In this document: piece by piece, positions 1-11,900 of the stretch
Numbering within the stretch: the stretch's first letter is position 1
How the letters are laid out: the number at the start of each line of letters is the position of its first letter
DNA from: Gordionus sp. m RMFG-2023
Taxonomy: Eukaryota > Nematomorpha > Gordioida > Chordodea > Parachordodidae
NCBI RefSeq assembly: GCF_954871325.1
Contig: NC_088775.1
Location: 27,195,561-27,259,560, forward strand
Length of the DNA stretch: 64,000 bases
Direction of reading: 5' to 3'
Made by a program: the position numbers and the translations under genes
Notes under the pieces: model-generated
Told to the model about the DNA's origin: nothing
The model's input: only the letters and a program-made list of their open reading frames with translations
Databases searched by the model: none

Positions 1-2432
1 CAGTTAGACATTATTCAGAGGAAGAACAGCAAAACCTTAATTATTTATTCGATTTCCATCAGTAACAAATGGGAAAAACTTTTGCTATAATGGGCTGTTC
101 TTTAAATTCTTATTATCGGACGTTTATATTTCCCATTTTCACTGATTTAAACATAATTTACATCATACATAAATTACATGTTGTAAAGTTTTCATTTTAT
201 TAAGGCTTAATCAGAGCCGAGCTGTGCTAAGACTTTTATCGGGCCCGGAATAAAACTGAATTCGGAGGACATATAAAAAAAAAAATTTTTAAAAAATCAT
301 AAAATAACTAACTTGATTCATTATTTTTAAAATGGGATTAGATAAAAAAGGAGCTTATAAAATTAGGTAATAATTACAATTCATACTTTTAAAGGCATAA
401 GAAACAAAATTTGCTTGCCTTTTTAATATTTAAAAATTAAGCTGATATTTATTTTAACCCATAAAAGTTCCATCTACTATAGGCGACCCTTATAAAATAG
501 TCTACTATTTTGGCCACCCGGACCTGTCCCACTCGCTCCAGGTTTGCACGGGCCTGGACATAATAAACTCTCACACATATTCGTTTTATAATATATTTCA
601 TTCTAGCCTTCCTTCCTATAAGATAATAAAATAAATTATAAAAAGAAAATTAATATCTAACTAAACAAAACATGAATGAAATTATATGATAGATACCTGA
701 TATATGTAGTGCGAATATCCTCGAACGTAGAAAATAATATGAAAAAATGTTGAGAATAATTTGGATGGGCAACATCTGACGAGATTTATGGTTAATGGGA
801 TTTATCTTGTTGATAGGATAAAAGTATAAATTCCGTTAATGGCATTTGAATAGAATATCATCATCCCAAATTAATTATTTTCATATAAAAAAATACCAGA
901 TTTGAACATTAATTATCATTATTTATGTATTTCGTAAAATCATAAAAAATATATCATTTCTTAAATTTTATCAAGAATTGGAAAGTTGAATGAAATAAAA
1001 AAAAAATTTCTATTTAATCAAATATATTAAGTATTAACATAGTATAAAAATAATATGTAATGTAATGTAATGTAAAATAAAATAAAATAAAATAAAGTTA
1101 AAGTATGTTAAAATAAAAATTAATTTAGAATTTTATCATTTATTATTATTTTAAAAAAATAATTTTAATTATTTATTTTTATTTAATTCATTTTTTAAAT
1201 TTTATTTATTCTTTTTAAAAAAAATTTGATTAAAATTAATTTTTAAAGAATGAGTCAATCACATTCTCATTTACAAACAATAATAATTGATCGGGAAAAA
1301 AAAGTAATTATAACAAGAACCTAAAAAGAAGTAAGTTTACCTAAACTATTAAATGTTTTTAATATAAAATGATATAAAAAAAAATTAAAAGGTAAAACAA
1401 ATATTTATTCAAAAAGAAATATAAAATGTAAATGGTCCTATTTCTTTCTTTCGGCTCAGAAAGAAAATAAACTAACGAGGGTTATATTGAAATTTAACTC
1501 TTCTGTATTTGTTTATTTAAGGCTAAAACTAAAACATGTGTAAAAATTTATTTTATTATTATAAGTTTATGCTAACAAGTCAATACAGTTAACGTTAAAT
1601 TGAATTAATTTCTTCGGTAATATTTTAAATTTAGAAGATATTATTATGCACGTTTTTTTTTCGATTTGGAATTTATACTTGATAATAAAAGAGTGTAATA
1701 AAATGTTGATTTAGATTATCGATATCGAAACCATTAGTTATATAATTTAGTATACAATGCGATGAAATCGTGTGTGGGTGAATTGTTTTAAAGGTCATTG
1801 AAATTTTTTTGTTATAAAATAAATATTGAAAATATTAAGATTAGACATGTAGGAGTGTAATACTTGAACCGTAGTCGTGCATTATTCAAGATTTTTGTAA
1901 AAGATAGGAAGAATAATTTTATTGCAGGAATAGGTCCAACTTTTTATTCTTTATAACATGATTTGTACTCATATTATTGGGGGGGGGGGGATATTTTATT
2001 ATCTTTAAAATAATATTTATGATAATTAATAAAGACAGGGGGGGGTCAGCTTTCCAGCACTTTGTGAAAAGGAGTGAAAAACAAAAAGAATATTGGCAAT
2101 GTTTTATAGTTGGTTCAATAATATCAAATGGAAAGAATAATAATTTTTACAGTTGGAATCCATGGCAAGGAATCAACCATTTAATTACACAATCAATGTG
2201 GTCGTGCACTTAATTTGAATGTGTTTTTTTTGTTAATTCATTTTTCACTTAAAGAAATTTGATGACATTGTGCAGAAAATTAATACTTATAAGTTTATTT
2301 AGCTTTTACCAGAACTAAGAAATATTTTTTAATCGTTTTTTTATTTTATTAATGCTTAGGTTTAAAGTACAACATCTTTGGAAAACCTTCACAAACATTC
2401 ATCAAATTATAAAATATAATATACCCCTGACA
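1..2432. other. AT-rich intergenic DNA, no gene recognised
   Basis: No convincing coding region is visible on either strand. It holds short GC-rich patches near 210-270 and 480-550 that resemble the CCGG-type repeat seen elsewhere in the window, a pentanucleotide run near 1051-1100 (TAATG then TAAAA units), and a run of G at 1979-1990 followed by another near 2037. The only reading frame of note (1977-2213) starts in the G run and matches nothing I recognise. Confidence 0.6.
1051..1100. repeat. Pentanucleotide microsatellite
   Basis: Short tandem TAATG units change into TAAAA units within about 50 bases. It is a simple-sequence tract with no coding content. Confidence 0.75.
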
Positions 2433-2440
2433 TCCTCAAC

Positions 2441-2833
2441 TAGTGATCTGCATCGGGCCTAATTTTTAAAACCCGCCCCGATCCGAAATTTTTTTTTAAA
2501 AATTTGCTGCCCCGGTTCGAACCCGAATATTTTTAAAAAAATTTACCGGCCTGAATTTATTTAAATATAGAAATTAATATTTATAATTAATTAAAATAAA
2601 AGACATATGTTATATGACATCAAGTTTCTATAAATAAAATCAAATATTTTTATTTTACATAAAAAATTCAATATTAAATTAATAAGTTTTGTTATATTTA
2701 AAAATATTTCCAAGGCCCGACAGACCCGGCCCGAATTTTTCAAAAAAATATTAGGCCGGACCCGAACCCGATTTTTTTAAAAAAAATTAGGACCGAGCCG
2801 GGTACGGGCCGGGTCTACTTTTGCAGATCTCTA
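2441..2833. mobile_element. GC-rich hAT-like MITE, copy 1
   Basis: Non-autonomous DNA element. The ends are TAGTGATCTGCA on the left and the complement of TAGAGATCTGCA on the right. It is flanked by the perfect 8-bp duplication TCCTCAAC (2433-2440 and 2834-2841), as expected for hAT-type insertion. The interior has CCCGGCCC-like blocks near both ends, separated by A/T runs, around an AT-rich centre. No coding capacity. A second copy with its own duplication lies at 54527-54885. Confidence 0.85.
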
Positions 2834-2841
2834 TCCTCAAC

Positions 2842-4282
2842 ACCTATTGAATTGGTGTTCAGTACAGAAAAAGAAATACAAAATTTGTTTATCAGACCAC
2901 AAACTATAATGAATAATCATACTCATAAATATTATAAAAACAATAATCAGAAAAAAAAAATCATTTCTTTAAATTTTGGGATTTGGGTAATAAAGATTAT
3001 ATAGAATGATGATAGGGCAGGCGCGTAAGCAGCGGGAAAAATTATGCTTATTTTATATAATATGTTAAAGTTAAATCACAAGCAGTCAATTCGCCACTTA
3101 TTCAAATCCTGGATGATTATTGTTTTTATAAAAAAATCTCAATAAATCTTTCTAATATTGCAGGAAATTTTTCAAGATAATTTTATATAATTTGACTGAT
3201 GTTGTTAAAAGAAAATTTTAATAAATATATCTACCAACTAAAATTTTAGAACATATAGTAATTAAAGCCAACAGTTGCAATAACGTCAACATGATAACAC
3301 ACTAGTAGTATAGTACTTGTAATATTATAACATATCCTAAGGAAATCATGAAATATCTAAATTTTATTATTTTTAAAAGTGGAATACAAGCTTTATCATT
3401 TTTAAAAGTGGAATACATGAATATGGAGCTTAGAATTAGTAATATTTATGAAATCTATTACAGTAAAATATAAATTTTGAAATAAATTAATCATACAAGG
3501 TGTAATTATTTAAAAAAAGAACAAATATATTATATTTTTAACAAAAACGAATAAAAAATTTAAAAGGAGATTTAAGTAAATGATTTGGGCCAATAGTTTT
3601 TAAACATTAAATAAATGGACCGAATTATTGTTAATCTAATTTTGTACCACGCTGCCCCTCCATAGGTTAACTTAAAAAATTTTAATCCTTCCTGTACTCG
3701 AACCCAGATTTGTGTGATAGGTGATGCCAGCAATCATCGACTATAGCACAGACTCAGACCAAAAGTACCAAAATTATATTATAACCTTTTGTGGTAGTGG
3801 CAAACAAAAATTTTTTAGAATACAGGTTTGTTAAGTGATATTTTTGGCACCGTCAAATATAACCACGTGCAAGTTTTATCAGATTGAAAACTTACCATAA
3901 ATTTTCATATATATTTTTTTTAAAAATAACAATCGAAAAAACGAGTTAATATAAAATTACCTAAAAAGTATTATTTTGAACTTGTAAATATCATTTTTTA
4001 GACTTCTAAAAATATCAAGTCAATCTTGCTGATCATTATAATTATCATATGTAAATAAACAAATTAAGAAAAACGGTAAATTATTCAATCGTTGATTTAG
4101 GAAATCATTATTTTGAATAGATACTTTCAAATAGTTAACGAGATTTTTGGAAGATTCAAAAAAAAAATATCGATTCTGAGACTCTCAATGGCTGAGGCCA
4201 AGTGTTCCTTTTTTAAAAACATTAAAATGTTTTAATTTTAAAAAAGAGGCACAAATTATAAATATTAAAAAAATATACATCT
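2842..4282. other. AT-rich intergenic DNA with small repeats
   Basis: No gene seen. A possible hAT terminus (CAGGCGCGTAAGCAG) lies at 3018-3032 without a recognisable body. A small direct duplication of a TTTTTAAAAGTGGAATACA block lies near 3370-3418. A tRNA-like module on the minus strand lies at 3690-3770 and is listed separately. Confidence 0.5.
3690..3770 (-). repeat. Possible tRNA-derived SINE module
   Basis: On the minus strand a GGGTTCGAGTAC block resembles an RNA polymerase III B box. Upstream of it is TAGTCGATGAT, which fits an A box at roughly tRNA spacing. The sequence between them reads like a tRNA anticodon arm and variable loop. No intact cloverleaf was established, so a decayed tRNA or tRNA-derived SINE is the likely reading. 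Confidence 0.35.
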
Positions 4283-4299
4283 AAAAACATCGGTAATAG

Positions 4300-4450
4300 G
4301 AAAAAAAACCCCTGGAAAAAAAACCCCGGAAAAAAAAACCCCCGGAAAATAAACCCCCCGGAAAATAAACCCCCAGGAAAAAAAACCCCCGGAAAATAAA
4401 CCCCCAGGAAAAAAAAACCCCTGGAAATAAAACCCCCGGAAAAAAATTCC
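4300..4450. repeat. 15-16 bp minisatellite in MULE left end
   Basis: About ten tandem units of the GGAAAAAAAACCCCC / GGAAAATAAACCCCC type. Translations give PGVFF-like repeats in more than one frame. These are products of the repeat, not genes. Confidence 0.85.
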
Positions 4451-5313
4451 CCAATAATTTTTTTCCATTTTTATAGAATTTACTTAAGACCGGTCTACTC
4501 TTCATAAAAAAATTCTTAAATAAGAAAAACTGATGTTTAAATTGGTACTGGGAAAAAATGCCTCAGTAAAATAACTATGTATTGTAAAAAAAAAATTCTA
4601 TAGTAAAAATACAATACCATCTTTAAATATGATATTAAATAGACTAAATTTGACAAAACTTAGAAATAAGAAATGTTTAATTTATTGGTAAACCATGATT
4701 ATGTATATATAATTTTATAATTTATAATAATAATTATATTGGTTGACATCGAATATTGAAGGATATCGCTCTTATAAAATCCGGAAGGCTTCGCACCCCA
4801 TCACGGTATTCTTCGCAAAGTTTCTTTAGCCGAATCTGGTTGTTAGAACTCTGCGATTTTGTTTTAGATGTCCAACTACCTACGCGCCATCTTTCAAGTT
4901 TGGTTTCGTCGGCAGCCACCTCGCATTTCATTTTTTTAATGAGTACCCAGATTGATGGGTGTTTATTACCAACCAGATTAGAAAAACGATGATTCCAACC
5001 TTCGCATTGATTATTTGTTCGTTCTTCATCTGAGAGAGTACTCTGATTCACGTTCCAGGTTTCTGGAGGAAATCGAGGCTCAATTCGACGTGTTTGGGAT
5101 TGAGAATTGCTTCTCATGACATTCCTTGATACTCCATTGACATAATTTTTATCGAAATAATCGAGAATGTCCTTACCATTGCTCGGAGTAACTGATCTAA
5201 GGAATGTCATTGCATTATCCATATCACATAACGGAACGAATGCTAAGCCGTCCATCATGCCACAAAAAAACTTAGAGTTTCATCCGTCCTATATTCGCTT
5301 TCCAGACCCAGCT
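4300..5313 (-). repeat. MULE left inverted arm carrying duplicated transposase 3' end
   Basis: Reverse complement of the right arm (6268 to about 7375). It contains an open minus-strand frame (4734-5258, continuing to the arm boundary at 5313) that is a copy of the transposase C-terminal part, including the catalytic Glu region but neither Asp. It is therefore not an independent transposase. The inner boundary is sharp: homology stops just after AGCTGGGTC. The outer part is the GC-rich minisatellite. Confidence 0.85.
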
Positions 5314-5314
5314 A

Positions 5315-6848
5315 ATGGATCTTATTCATCCTGGAAAGCTCATATTTGAAGGTTATTCTTATACCATACATAAAAAATGCTCAAACAAGATTAGATGGCG
5401 CTGCTCAAAGTATTCTTCTTTTAAATGCCGAGCAATACTTTTTTCAACACTCGATAATCAAGACCCGGTTCTTGATACAGCTCATAATCATCCATCAAAT
5501 ATTGATGGACTAGTAGCAATGAAATCCATTGCTAACATGAAGAAGCGATGTGCAGACTCTTTGGCAAAACCTCTTCAAATTTATGCAGAGGAAATTGTAA
5601 AATTAGACCAAAAAGTTCAGTCGCATATGTTATCGGAAGATTCTATAAAAAGAACTCTAAGGAATCACAAAGCAATGCAACACCCTTCAAATCTTGAGAA
5701 TTTGGAAGACCTAGTTATTGAAGGTATTGCTTTAAATATAATTATATTTTCATAAAAATTTAAATATTATAGGTGATTGGGCAAATTGTGGCTCCCAGAA
5801 CTCAAAACGATTTTTATTATTTGATAATGGCCCACAAGCTGAAGAACGCATAATAATGTTCGCAACAGATGATTCCTTGAATCTAATATCTAATAGGACA
5901 GAGTGGTATATGGATGGTAATTTTGCCATGTCCCCAAAAAATTTTCTACAATTATATGTGATTAGAGTAGCAATAAACAATATTTTTATTACAGCGGTTT
6001 ATTGTGTACTCCAGAAAAAAACTCAAAGTACATATGAAATAATATTTCAAACAATAATGTCTAAATGTCAGGAAAGGGATTTATTTCCTGATCCATTATA
6101 TATATACATGGATTTCGAAAAGTCTGCTATGACCGCGGTTAAGAGTATCATTGGTATGATTATTAATATGTTTAATAATTTATATTTATTTTTTCAATTA
6201 GGGGATCACATCGTAATTAGAGGATGTTTTTACCATTTGTGTCAAAGTACACATAGAAAAATTCAGAAGCTGGGTCTGGAAAGCGAATATAGGACGGATG
6301 AAACTCTAAGTTTTTTTTGTGGCATGATGGACGGCTTAGCATTCGTTCCGTTATGTGATATGGATAATGCAATGACATTCCTTAGATCAGTTACTCCGAG
6401 CAATGGTAAGGACATTCTCGATTATTTCGATAAAAATTATGTCAATGGAGTATCAAGGAATGTCATGAGAAGCAATTCTCAATCCCAAACACGTCGAATT
6501 GAGCCTCGATTTCCTCCAGAAACCTGGAACGTGAATCAGAGTACTCTCTCAGATGAAGAACGAACAAATAATCAATGCGAAGGTTGGAATCATCGTTTTT
6601 CTAATCTGGTTGGTAATAAACACCCATCAATCTGGGTACTCATTAAAAAAATGAAATGCGAGGTGGCTGCCGACGAAACCAAACTTGAAAGATGGCGCGT
6701 AGGTAGTTGGACATCTAAAACAAAATCGCAGAGTTCTAACAACCAGATTCGGCTAAAGAAACTTTGCGAAGAATACCGTGATGGGGTGCGAAGCCTTCCG
6801 GATTTTATAAGAGCGATATCCTTCAATATTCGATGTCAACCAATATAA
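5315..6848 (+). CDS. MULE transposase with FLYWCH finger, three exons
   Basis: Transposase catalysing excision and insertion of its own element. Exons 5315-5723, 5773-6153 and 6202-6848 are joined by GT-AG introns of 49 and 48 bp, giving a predicted 478 residues. Exon 1 encodes a FLYWCH zinc finger: an F-x-G-Y-x-Y start, then RWRCSKY, a second Cys and an H-N-H. Exon 2 begins with GDWAN and carries RFLLFDNGP. Catalytic residues are visible: Asp in WYMDGNF (codon 5913), Asp in YMDFE (codon 6111), the C-x-x-H of GCFYHLCQ, and Glu in NNQCEGWNHRF (codon 6579). Spacing is about 66 and 140 residues after splicing, as in the MULE family. The second intron length is a multiple of three, so the unspliced frame also stays open there. 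No disabling change was seen. The last exon lies inside the right inverted arm from 6268 on. Confidence 0.88.
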
Positions 6849-7136
6849 TTATTATTATAAATTATAAAATTATATATACATAATCATGGTTTACCAATAA
6901 ATTAAACATTTCTTATTTCTAAGTTTTGTCAAATTTAGTCTATTTAATATCATATTTAAAGATGGTATTGTATTTTTACTATAGAATTTTTTTTTTACAA
7001 TACATAGTTATTTTACTGAGGCATTTTTTCCCAGTACCAATTTAAACATCAGTTTTTCTTATTTAAGAATTTTTTTATGAAGAGTAGACCGGTCTTAAGT
7101 AAATTCTATAAAAATGAAAAAAAATTATTGGGGAAT

Positions 7137-7376
7137 TTTTTTCCGGGGGTTTTTTTTCCTGGGGATTTATTTTCCGGGGGTTTTTTTTCCTGGGGGTTTA
7201 TTTTCCAGGGGTTTTTTTTCCTGGGGGTTTATTTTCCAGGGGTTTTTTTTCCTGGGGGTTTATTTTCCGGGGGTTTTTTTTCCTGGGGGTTTATTTTCCG
7301 GGGGGTTTATTTTCCGGGGGTTTATTTTCCGGGGGTTTTTTTTCCGGGGTTTTTTTTTCCAGGGGTTTTTTTTCCG
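7137..7376. repeat. 15-16 bp minisatellite in MULE right end
   Basis: Same unit as the left end on the opposite strand (GGGGGTTTTTTTTCC and GGGGGTTTATTTTCC variants), with about sixteen units. The left array is shorter, so copy number has changed since the two arms were last identical. Confidence 0.85.
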
Positions 7377-7391
7377 GGATTCAAAAACATC

Positions 7392-9300
7392 ATATCTGTA
7401 AAAATTTTATAAATTTCAATATCAAAAATTTATCTTATTATAATTTTTTAATATTGAATTTGAAAATAAAGATTATAAACTAACATATTATAAATAAATC
7501 ACGAAAAAAATATTTTAAATAATATTTTGTAGATAAAGAAAATTTAAAAAAAACGATTAAAACAACAAAAAGTTAGATAAGTTTAATAGCATTATCGAAA
7601 TGGGAATTTTATATTTAATCATTAATCCATATATTTTTATAAAAAAAATCTATACATTTGCATCAAATAAACATTTTTGGATTAAGGCCAAAATTACTTC
7701 ACTAGGATCAAGACTGACCTTGATTTTTTAAATTAACAGAATTCCGGATCTTAAAAAAAAAATTATAACGAATAATTTGATTAAGGGTTTTAACTCGTTT
7801 TTTATCTAAATATATAATTTTTTTACTATATTTCAATATTAAAAAAAATTATTCGCTTTAAGGATAACTATGGCCAACCTCTATCTGAGAAGGAAGCTTT
7901 CTCGTGGATCGTAAGCTTGCAGATGTGAGATCCTAAATCCTTGAAGAAGGATAGTGCAAGCTTACCAAAGGAAGAAAAGGTTGTAGATTTTATTGGAATA
8001 AGGATATGATTTTCTGTACCGAATATTTAATTTTAAGTTTTATTTTTGTTCGAGTACTTATGGAGTTTGATTGGATGGCTAATGGATCTGTACAAGAATA
8101 GTTCCTAACGAAAAATTGGCCCCATTTTTCATGGGATCAGGGTGACTCCGTCATGCCGTTTTCCATCGGATCTGAAAAGTCCTGTGGGTTCAAATATCAC
8201 AGGTATTTGATCGGATTTTAAAGCTCATTGGATCAATAAATTGCATTGATTATTTCTGAGTTCCTTTGCTGTCTATAGGAGCTCTCCAGCTAGAGAAGAT
8301 GCGCGAGTAAAGGTTATCGTACAATTAAAGCGGAAAGCCTAGTTTTTAATATTGGACATTAGCACGAAATATAATTGTTCAGTTTAAATTACGAAATATA
8401 AGAATGGTAAATGATACAGCTATGTTCTCCGTTGAGCAATGAACATCACATCGTTCAACCACCATCGTGATTGATATAAATTAATAGACCATCCCCTGCA
8501 AATAGGGGGATAAGATTGGGGCCGACAAATTTTTTACTATTGCAAATTATTTATATATTTTTACTATATAAATTTGAATCGATATATAACTTAATTCATA
8601 TTATAGCTTATTCAAATCGCATTTTTAAAACGATGAAACCTAATTTGTTGTTATTTTATGATATTTTTTTTAAAAAAATAGGGACTGAGGGTATGTATTT
8701 AAAGGGCCGACGAATTGATATTTTTTGCATCCCGTTGCTTAAAAAGTCTTAATATGCTGTTAATCCTATACTTGATCATGTTAACTAAATGACGTGCTTA
8801 ATGAAAATGATTCACTTATAGAAATTAATTCTGACCATATTATAGAATAAAATTATTATCTGGTCAATATTTTAAGAAAAGTAAACTATTTTTTGTAGAT
8901 CGGGATCGGAATAAATGTAATCCTTTTAATAATTAATCAAAAATGAATTTTTTATATGCAAAAATTTGACAATAAACTAAAAATAAATCAATATTTGAAA
9001 TTTTTTTTTATTTTAAAGTCCCATTCCCATGGCATGTTCATAAATAATTTAAAACATTTATGTCTTCGAGTTTTTTAGGGCCTTTTTTTGTATATATCAT
9101 ATCAACTAATAAATTAATTTATGATTATACTAGATTTAAAAAATGTATAAATCATTATAATAATTACTTGATAAAAAAATTAATACTTTGGTTGATATTA
9201 TTAATAAATAAAATACGATGTCGTTTAACTATTTTGATAGTTATGTTATGGGGATATAATATTACATAATAAAACCATATAAAAACATTTTTTTAGTTAG
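7392..9300. other. Intergenic DNA with a higher-GC block
   Basis: No gene recognised. The stretch 7860-8330 is clearly less AT-rich than its surroundings and contains an 11-bp perfect inverted repeat (listed separately), but no frame gives a family I know. Frames at 8516-8752 and 9060-9269 are low-complexity hydrophobic translations of AT-rich DNA and are not called genes. Confidence 0.5.
7911..7965. other. Perfect 11-bp hairpin with inner stem
   Basis: GTAAGCTTGCA at 7911-7921 pairs with TGCAAGCTTAC at 7955-7965. Inside, GATCCT can pair with AGGAT(C-like) sequence. It could be a structured RNA, an old foldback end or chance. Confidence 0.4.
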
Positions 9301-9671
9301 GAATGAATCAAGCGCGTAGCCGGGAGGGGGGGGTGTTAGAAATCCCCTCTCGTAGCCAACATATAAAAGGGCTTAGGCGCGTATCCTGTGGAAGGAGGTG
9401 GGAGAGAAATAATCATCTAGCAAGAATTTTTGGGAAAATATAAAAGAGCTTCATGAATTTTGAATTGCAAAGTGTTTTATTTAAAATAGGTTATATGAAC
9501 AAAAAGTTAAAATTATTCTTGTATATTAATATTTTATCTCACCAAAATTTAAAGTTTATTTTCTAACATTTTTTAAACCTTAAACACTATAGATATATAA
9601 GGAAATTTTATCAACCAAAAAAATTCTATTAATTTATTTCTACTTATAACTATGATTATAAAGTTTCTAGG

Positions 9672-9917
9672 GTGTATGAAATGTTCAGATATCCAAATAG
9701 ACAGAATATGCTGAATATAATTATTTCTGAGACTTCTTATGCTACAAGAAAAAAGAAACTGGAAAAAGCCTGCACGACAAGATGGAGCCTTCGATATCAA
9801 GCGGTTACATCATTTTTTGGATCTAGAAGAGCCTATTTTGTATGCCCTTGGATAAATATCAGAATCACTGAAACAAATATTTCACCTGAAGCTGATGCAT
9901 TATTAGATTTAATATGA
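9672..9917 (+). pseudogene. hAT-B transposase fragment, central part
   Basis: An 81-codon frame with ETSYATRKKKLEKACTTRW followed by SLRYQAVTSF, matching the C-P-T-R-W-S-L-R-H-Q-A-V block shared by the hAT-A copies in this window and by DUF4371-type hAT transposases. It is only a piece of the protein. The continuation is broken by the reversed element that begins near 9940. Confidence 0.7.
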
Positions 9918-9939
9918 CTGCTGATTTATTTCACTGGAA

Positions 9940-11180
9940 TCTGGCGCATAGCCAGGAATTTTTATCGGATGGGGGGGGGGGGATTTTTTCTATATTAAAA
10001 TAAAATTTTTTGGAGCATCAAAAATTTTTATTAAAATTAATCATCATATGGAATTTATTATAACCAACCCTATTTTAAAGAATAACGAAACATAAAAACA
10101 TATTGGAAAAATAAAATAGTGTTTAAAAAAAATTTATAGCTAAATTTAAATAAAGGTATGTAAATAAACAATAAATATTGGATTAAAATATGATTATTTA
10201 AAATGCTAATAAAATATGGTTCACATCACAAGTGAAAATTTAATCCTCTTTGTGATTTTGCCAATTTTTGAATAATTTGTTCTGTTCATGAGATTAAATC
10301 TCGATGAAAATTAAGTAAGGCTAAACCTATTTTCTGATGTGTTACTCCTTAGGTTTTTATTCACCTTAATAACAAAAAGGTTCGTTCATTTGTGCTTGTG
10401 CTTATTGATAATGTTGCCAAAATATATAGTTATTTTGATATATTTTAAAAAAAACTCCAAAATATATTTTAAACTATCCAATGCTTCCATTTCGTTTCTC
10501 TGAATATTATCTATTAGAATTAATCTTTCGTACCAAGATTTAAATTCAAAAACCAGTTTGCCTTCAGACACATTAATGTCCCCTGAATAAAATTAAGCAA
10601 AGTATTTAATTTTTTGAGATTAAAAACTGTTATTTTATAATAGCCCTCAATTGATTCCACATTTATATTGGAACTATTCGTTGTCTTGGTGCAAGCCGAG
10701 GTTTGCGGATCTCAAATTCATATTTGACTTTCTCCTCAACACTCATAAAAATTTCATGAAATTTATGATCAATATTATTTCTTAATTTTTGAAGTTGGAT
10801 TATAATTATATTGGCGAACATAGTATCCGCCAAATCTATATTATTCTTTTGAAAATATTGCACAAAATTGCTGTGCAATTAAATAACTTATTAATACACT
10901 CCAATGCAAAAAAGAAAATTGGTTGTCTTACTGAATCGAATAAAGTATCTGCTTCAGATAAAATATTTGGTTCAGACCATTGGTATTTCTCCAAGAGCAC
11001 TTAAATAGCTCTTCTAGATTCAAAAATGAAGTAACCGCTTGATGTCGTAGACTTTATCTGGTTGGTCACCCCTTTTCAGGTTCTTTCTTCTTGTAGCACA
11101 AGAAGTCTCAGAAATAATTATATTAAGAAAATTTTGGTTTTTTGGATACTGAATATTTCGTACACTCTATAAATTTTGTC
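9940..11180 (-). mobile_element. Reversed hAT fragment inside hAT-B
   Basis: It begins with a terminus-like CTGGCGCATAGCCAGG and a G run near 9970. Minus-strand reading gives hAT transposase pieces, for example 10663-10878 with KYEFEIRKPRLAPRQ, and the R-W-x-x-x-x-H-Q-A-V block near 11000-11090. The end near 11180 lacks an obvious inverted repeat, so this copy looks truncated at its 5' side. No target duplication was found. Confidence 0.6.
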
Positions 11181-11199
11181 TAATATTACACAACAATTT

Positions 11200-11900
11200 G
11201 ATGCAATATATTTCAAAAAATGGATTTGGCTGAAGTTATGAGAATCGCGAATATTATTAAATTATAACTTAGAAGAAGATAGTATCGACCAGGAATTTCT
11301 CGAGATTTATGTGATTGTTGAGATGAAAGCAAAATTATATAAATTTGAGATTCAAAGGCCTCGACTCTACCCACAAACAAATCGTTCCAATATCAACGTG
11401 GAGTCGATTGAAGATCATTTTAAAATAACCGTTTATATTCCACTTTTAGATTTAATTTTGACTCAAATCAATAAACGTGATTTATCAAATGGCCCTATCC
11501 AATTTACAAATACTATATCTCATCACTCCCTCTGATCAAGAGATATATCAAATACTGATATTGAAAAATTAAATATATAGCAAAATTTTAATAGGATACA
11601 AATGTATCTGAAGGCCAATTATTATCAAAATTATGGTATGAAAGATTCATTTTTGTAGATAATCCTCCAAGAAATACAGTAGAAGGAAGCATTGCATACT
11701 TTAAAATATATTTTATAAGTTTTCCAAATATATTAAAATTACTGTGTATTTTGGCAATACCAAATTCGTAAAAGCACAAATGAGAGGACCTTTTCTTCAT
11801 TACAGAGAAATATCAAAAGTATGACATCTTAAAATTGAAATTTATTCATCATGATCTAATCCCCAACACAAAATAAATTATTAAAAAATTGGCGCAATCG
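11200..11900 (+). pseudogene. hAT-B transposase fragment, C-terminal part
   Basis: A plus-strand frame at 11311-11535 (IQRPRLYPQTNRSNINVESI) aligns with the PPRLAA...NIGSVEEYY block of hAT-A. Further on, near 11745-11820, a block resembling S-T-N-E-R-T-F-S-S-L can be read. That is the hAT dimerisation motif. The frame is not continuous. Confidence 0.6.

Larger units (their letters stand above)
4292..7382 (+). mobile_element. MULE DNA transposon with long inverted arms
   Basis: A Mutator-like element of 3,091 bp. Perfect 9-bp direct repeats AAAAACATC flank it at 4283-4291 and 7383-7391, the duplication size expected for this superfamily. Each terminus starts with G and runs into a GGGGGTTTTTTTTCC minisatellite. 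The long inverted arms (left about 4300-5313, right 6268-about 7375) are near-identical by eye, and both contain the 3' part of the transposase gene. The central single-copy region holds the rest of the gene. The near-identity of the arms, the intact reading frame and the perfect target duplication all suggest a recent insertion or recent arm conversion. A decayed relative lies at 42282-43270. Confidence 0.9.

Noticed and set aside
4265-4505. Two minus-strand reading frames with PGVFF-type repeats
   Set aside because: They are translations of the 15-16 bp minisatellite in the MULE end and occur in more than one frame.
4734-5258. 174-codon minus-strand frame as a separate transposase gene
   Set aside because: It is the inverted duplicate of the last exon and lacks the finger and both catalytic Asp residues.
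7077-7412. Plus-strand frames of 111 and 95 codons with the same repeats
   Set aside because: Mirror image of the left array. Low-complexity product, no gene.
8516-9269. Two hydrophobic small frames
   Set aside because: Composition follows the local AT bias. No start context, motif or repeat relation supports them.
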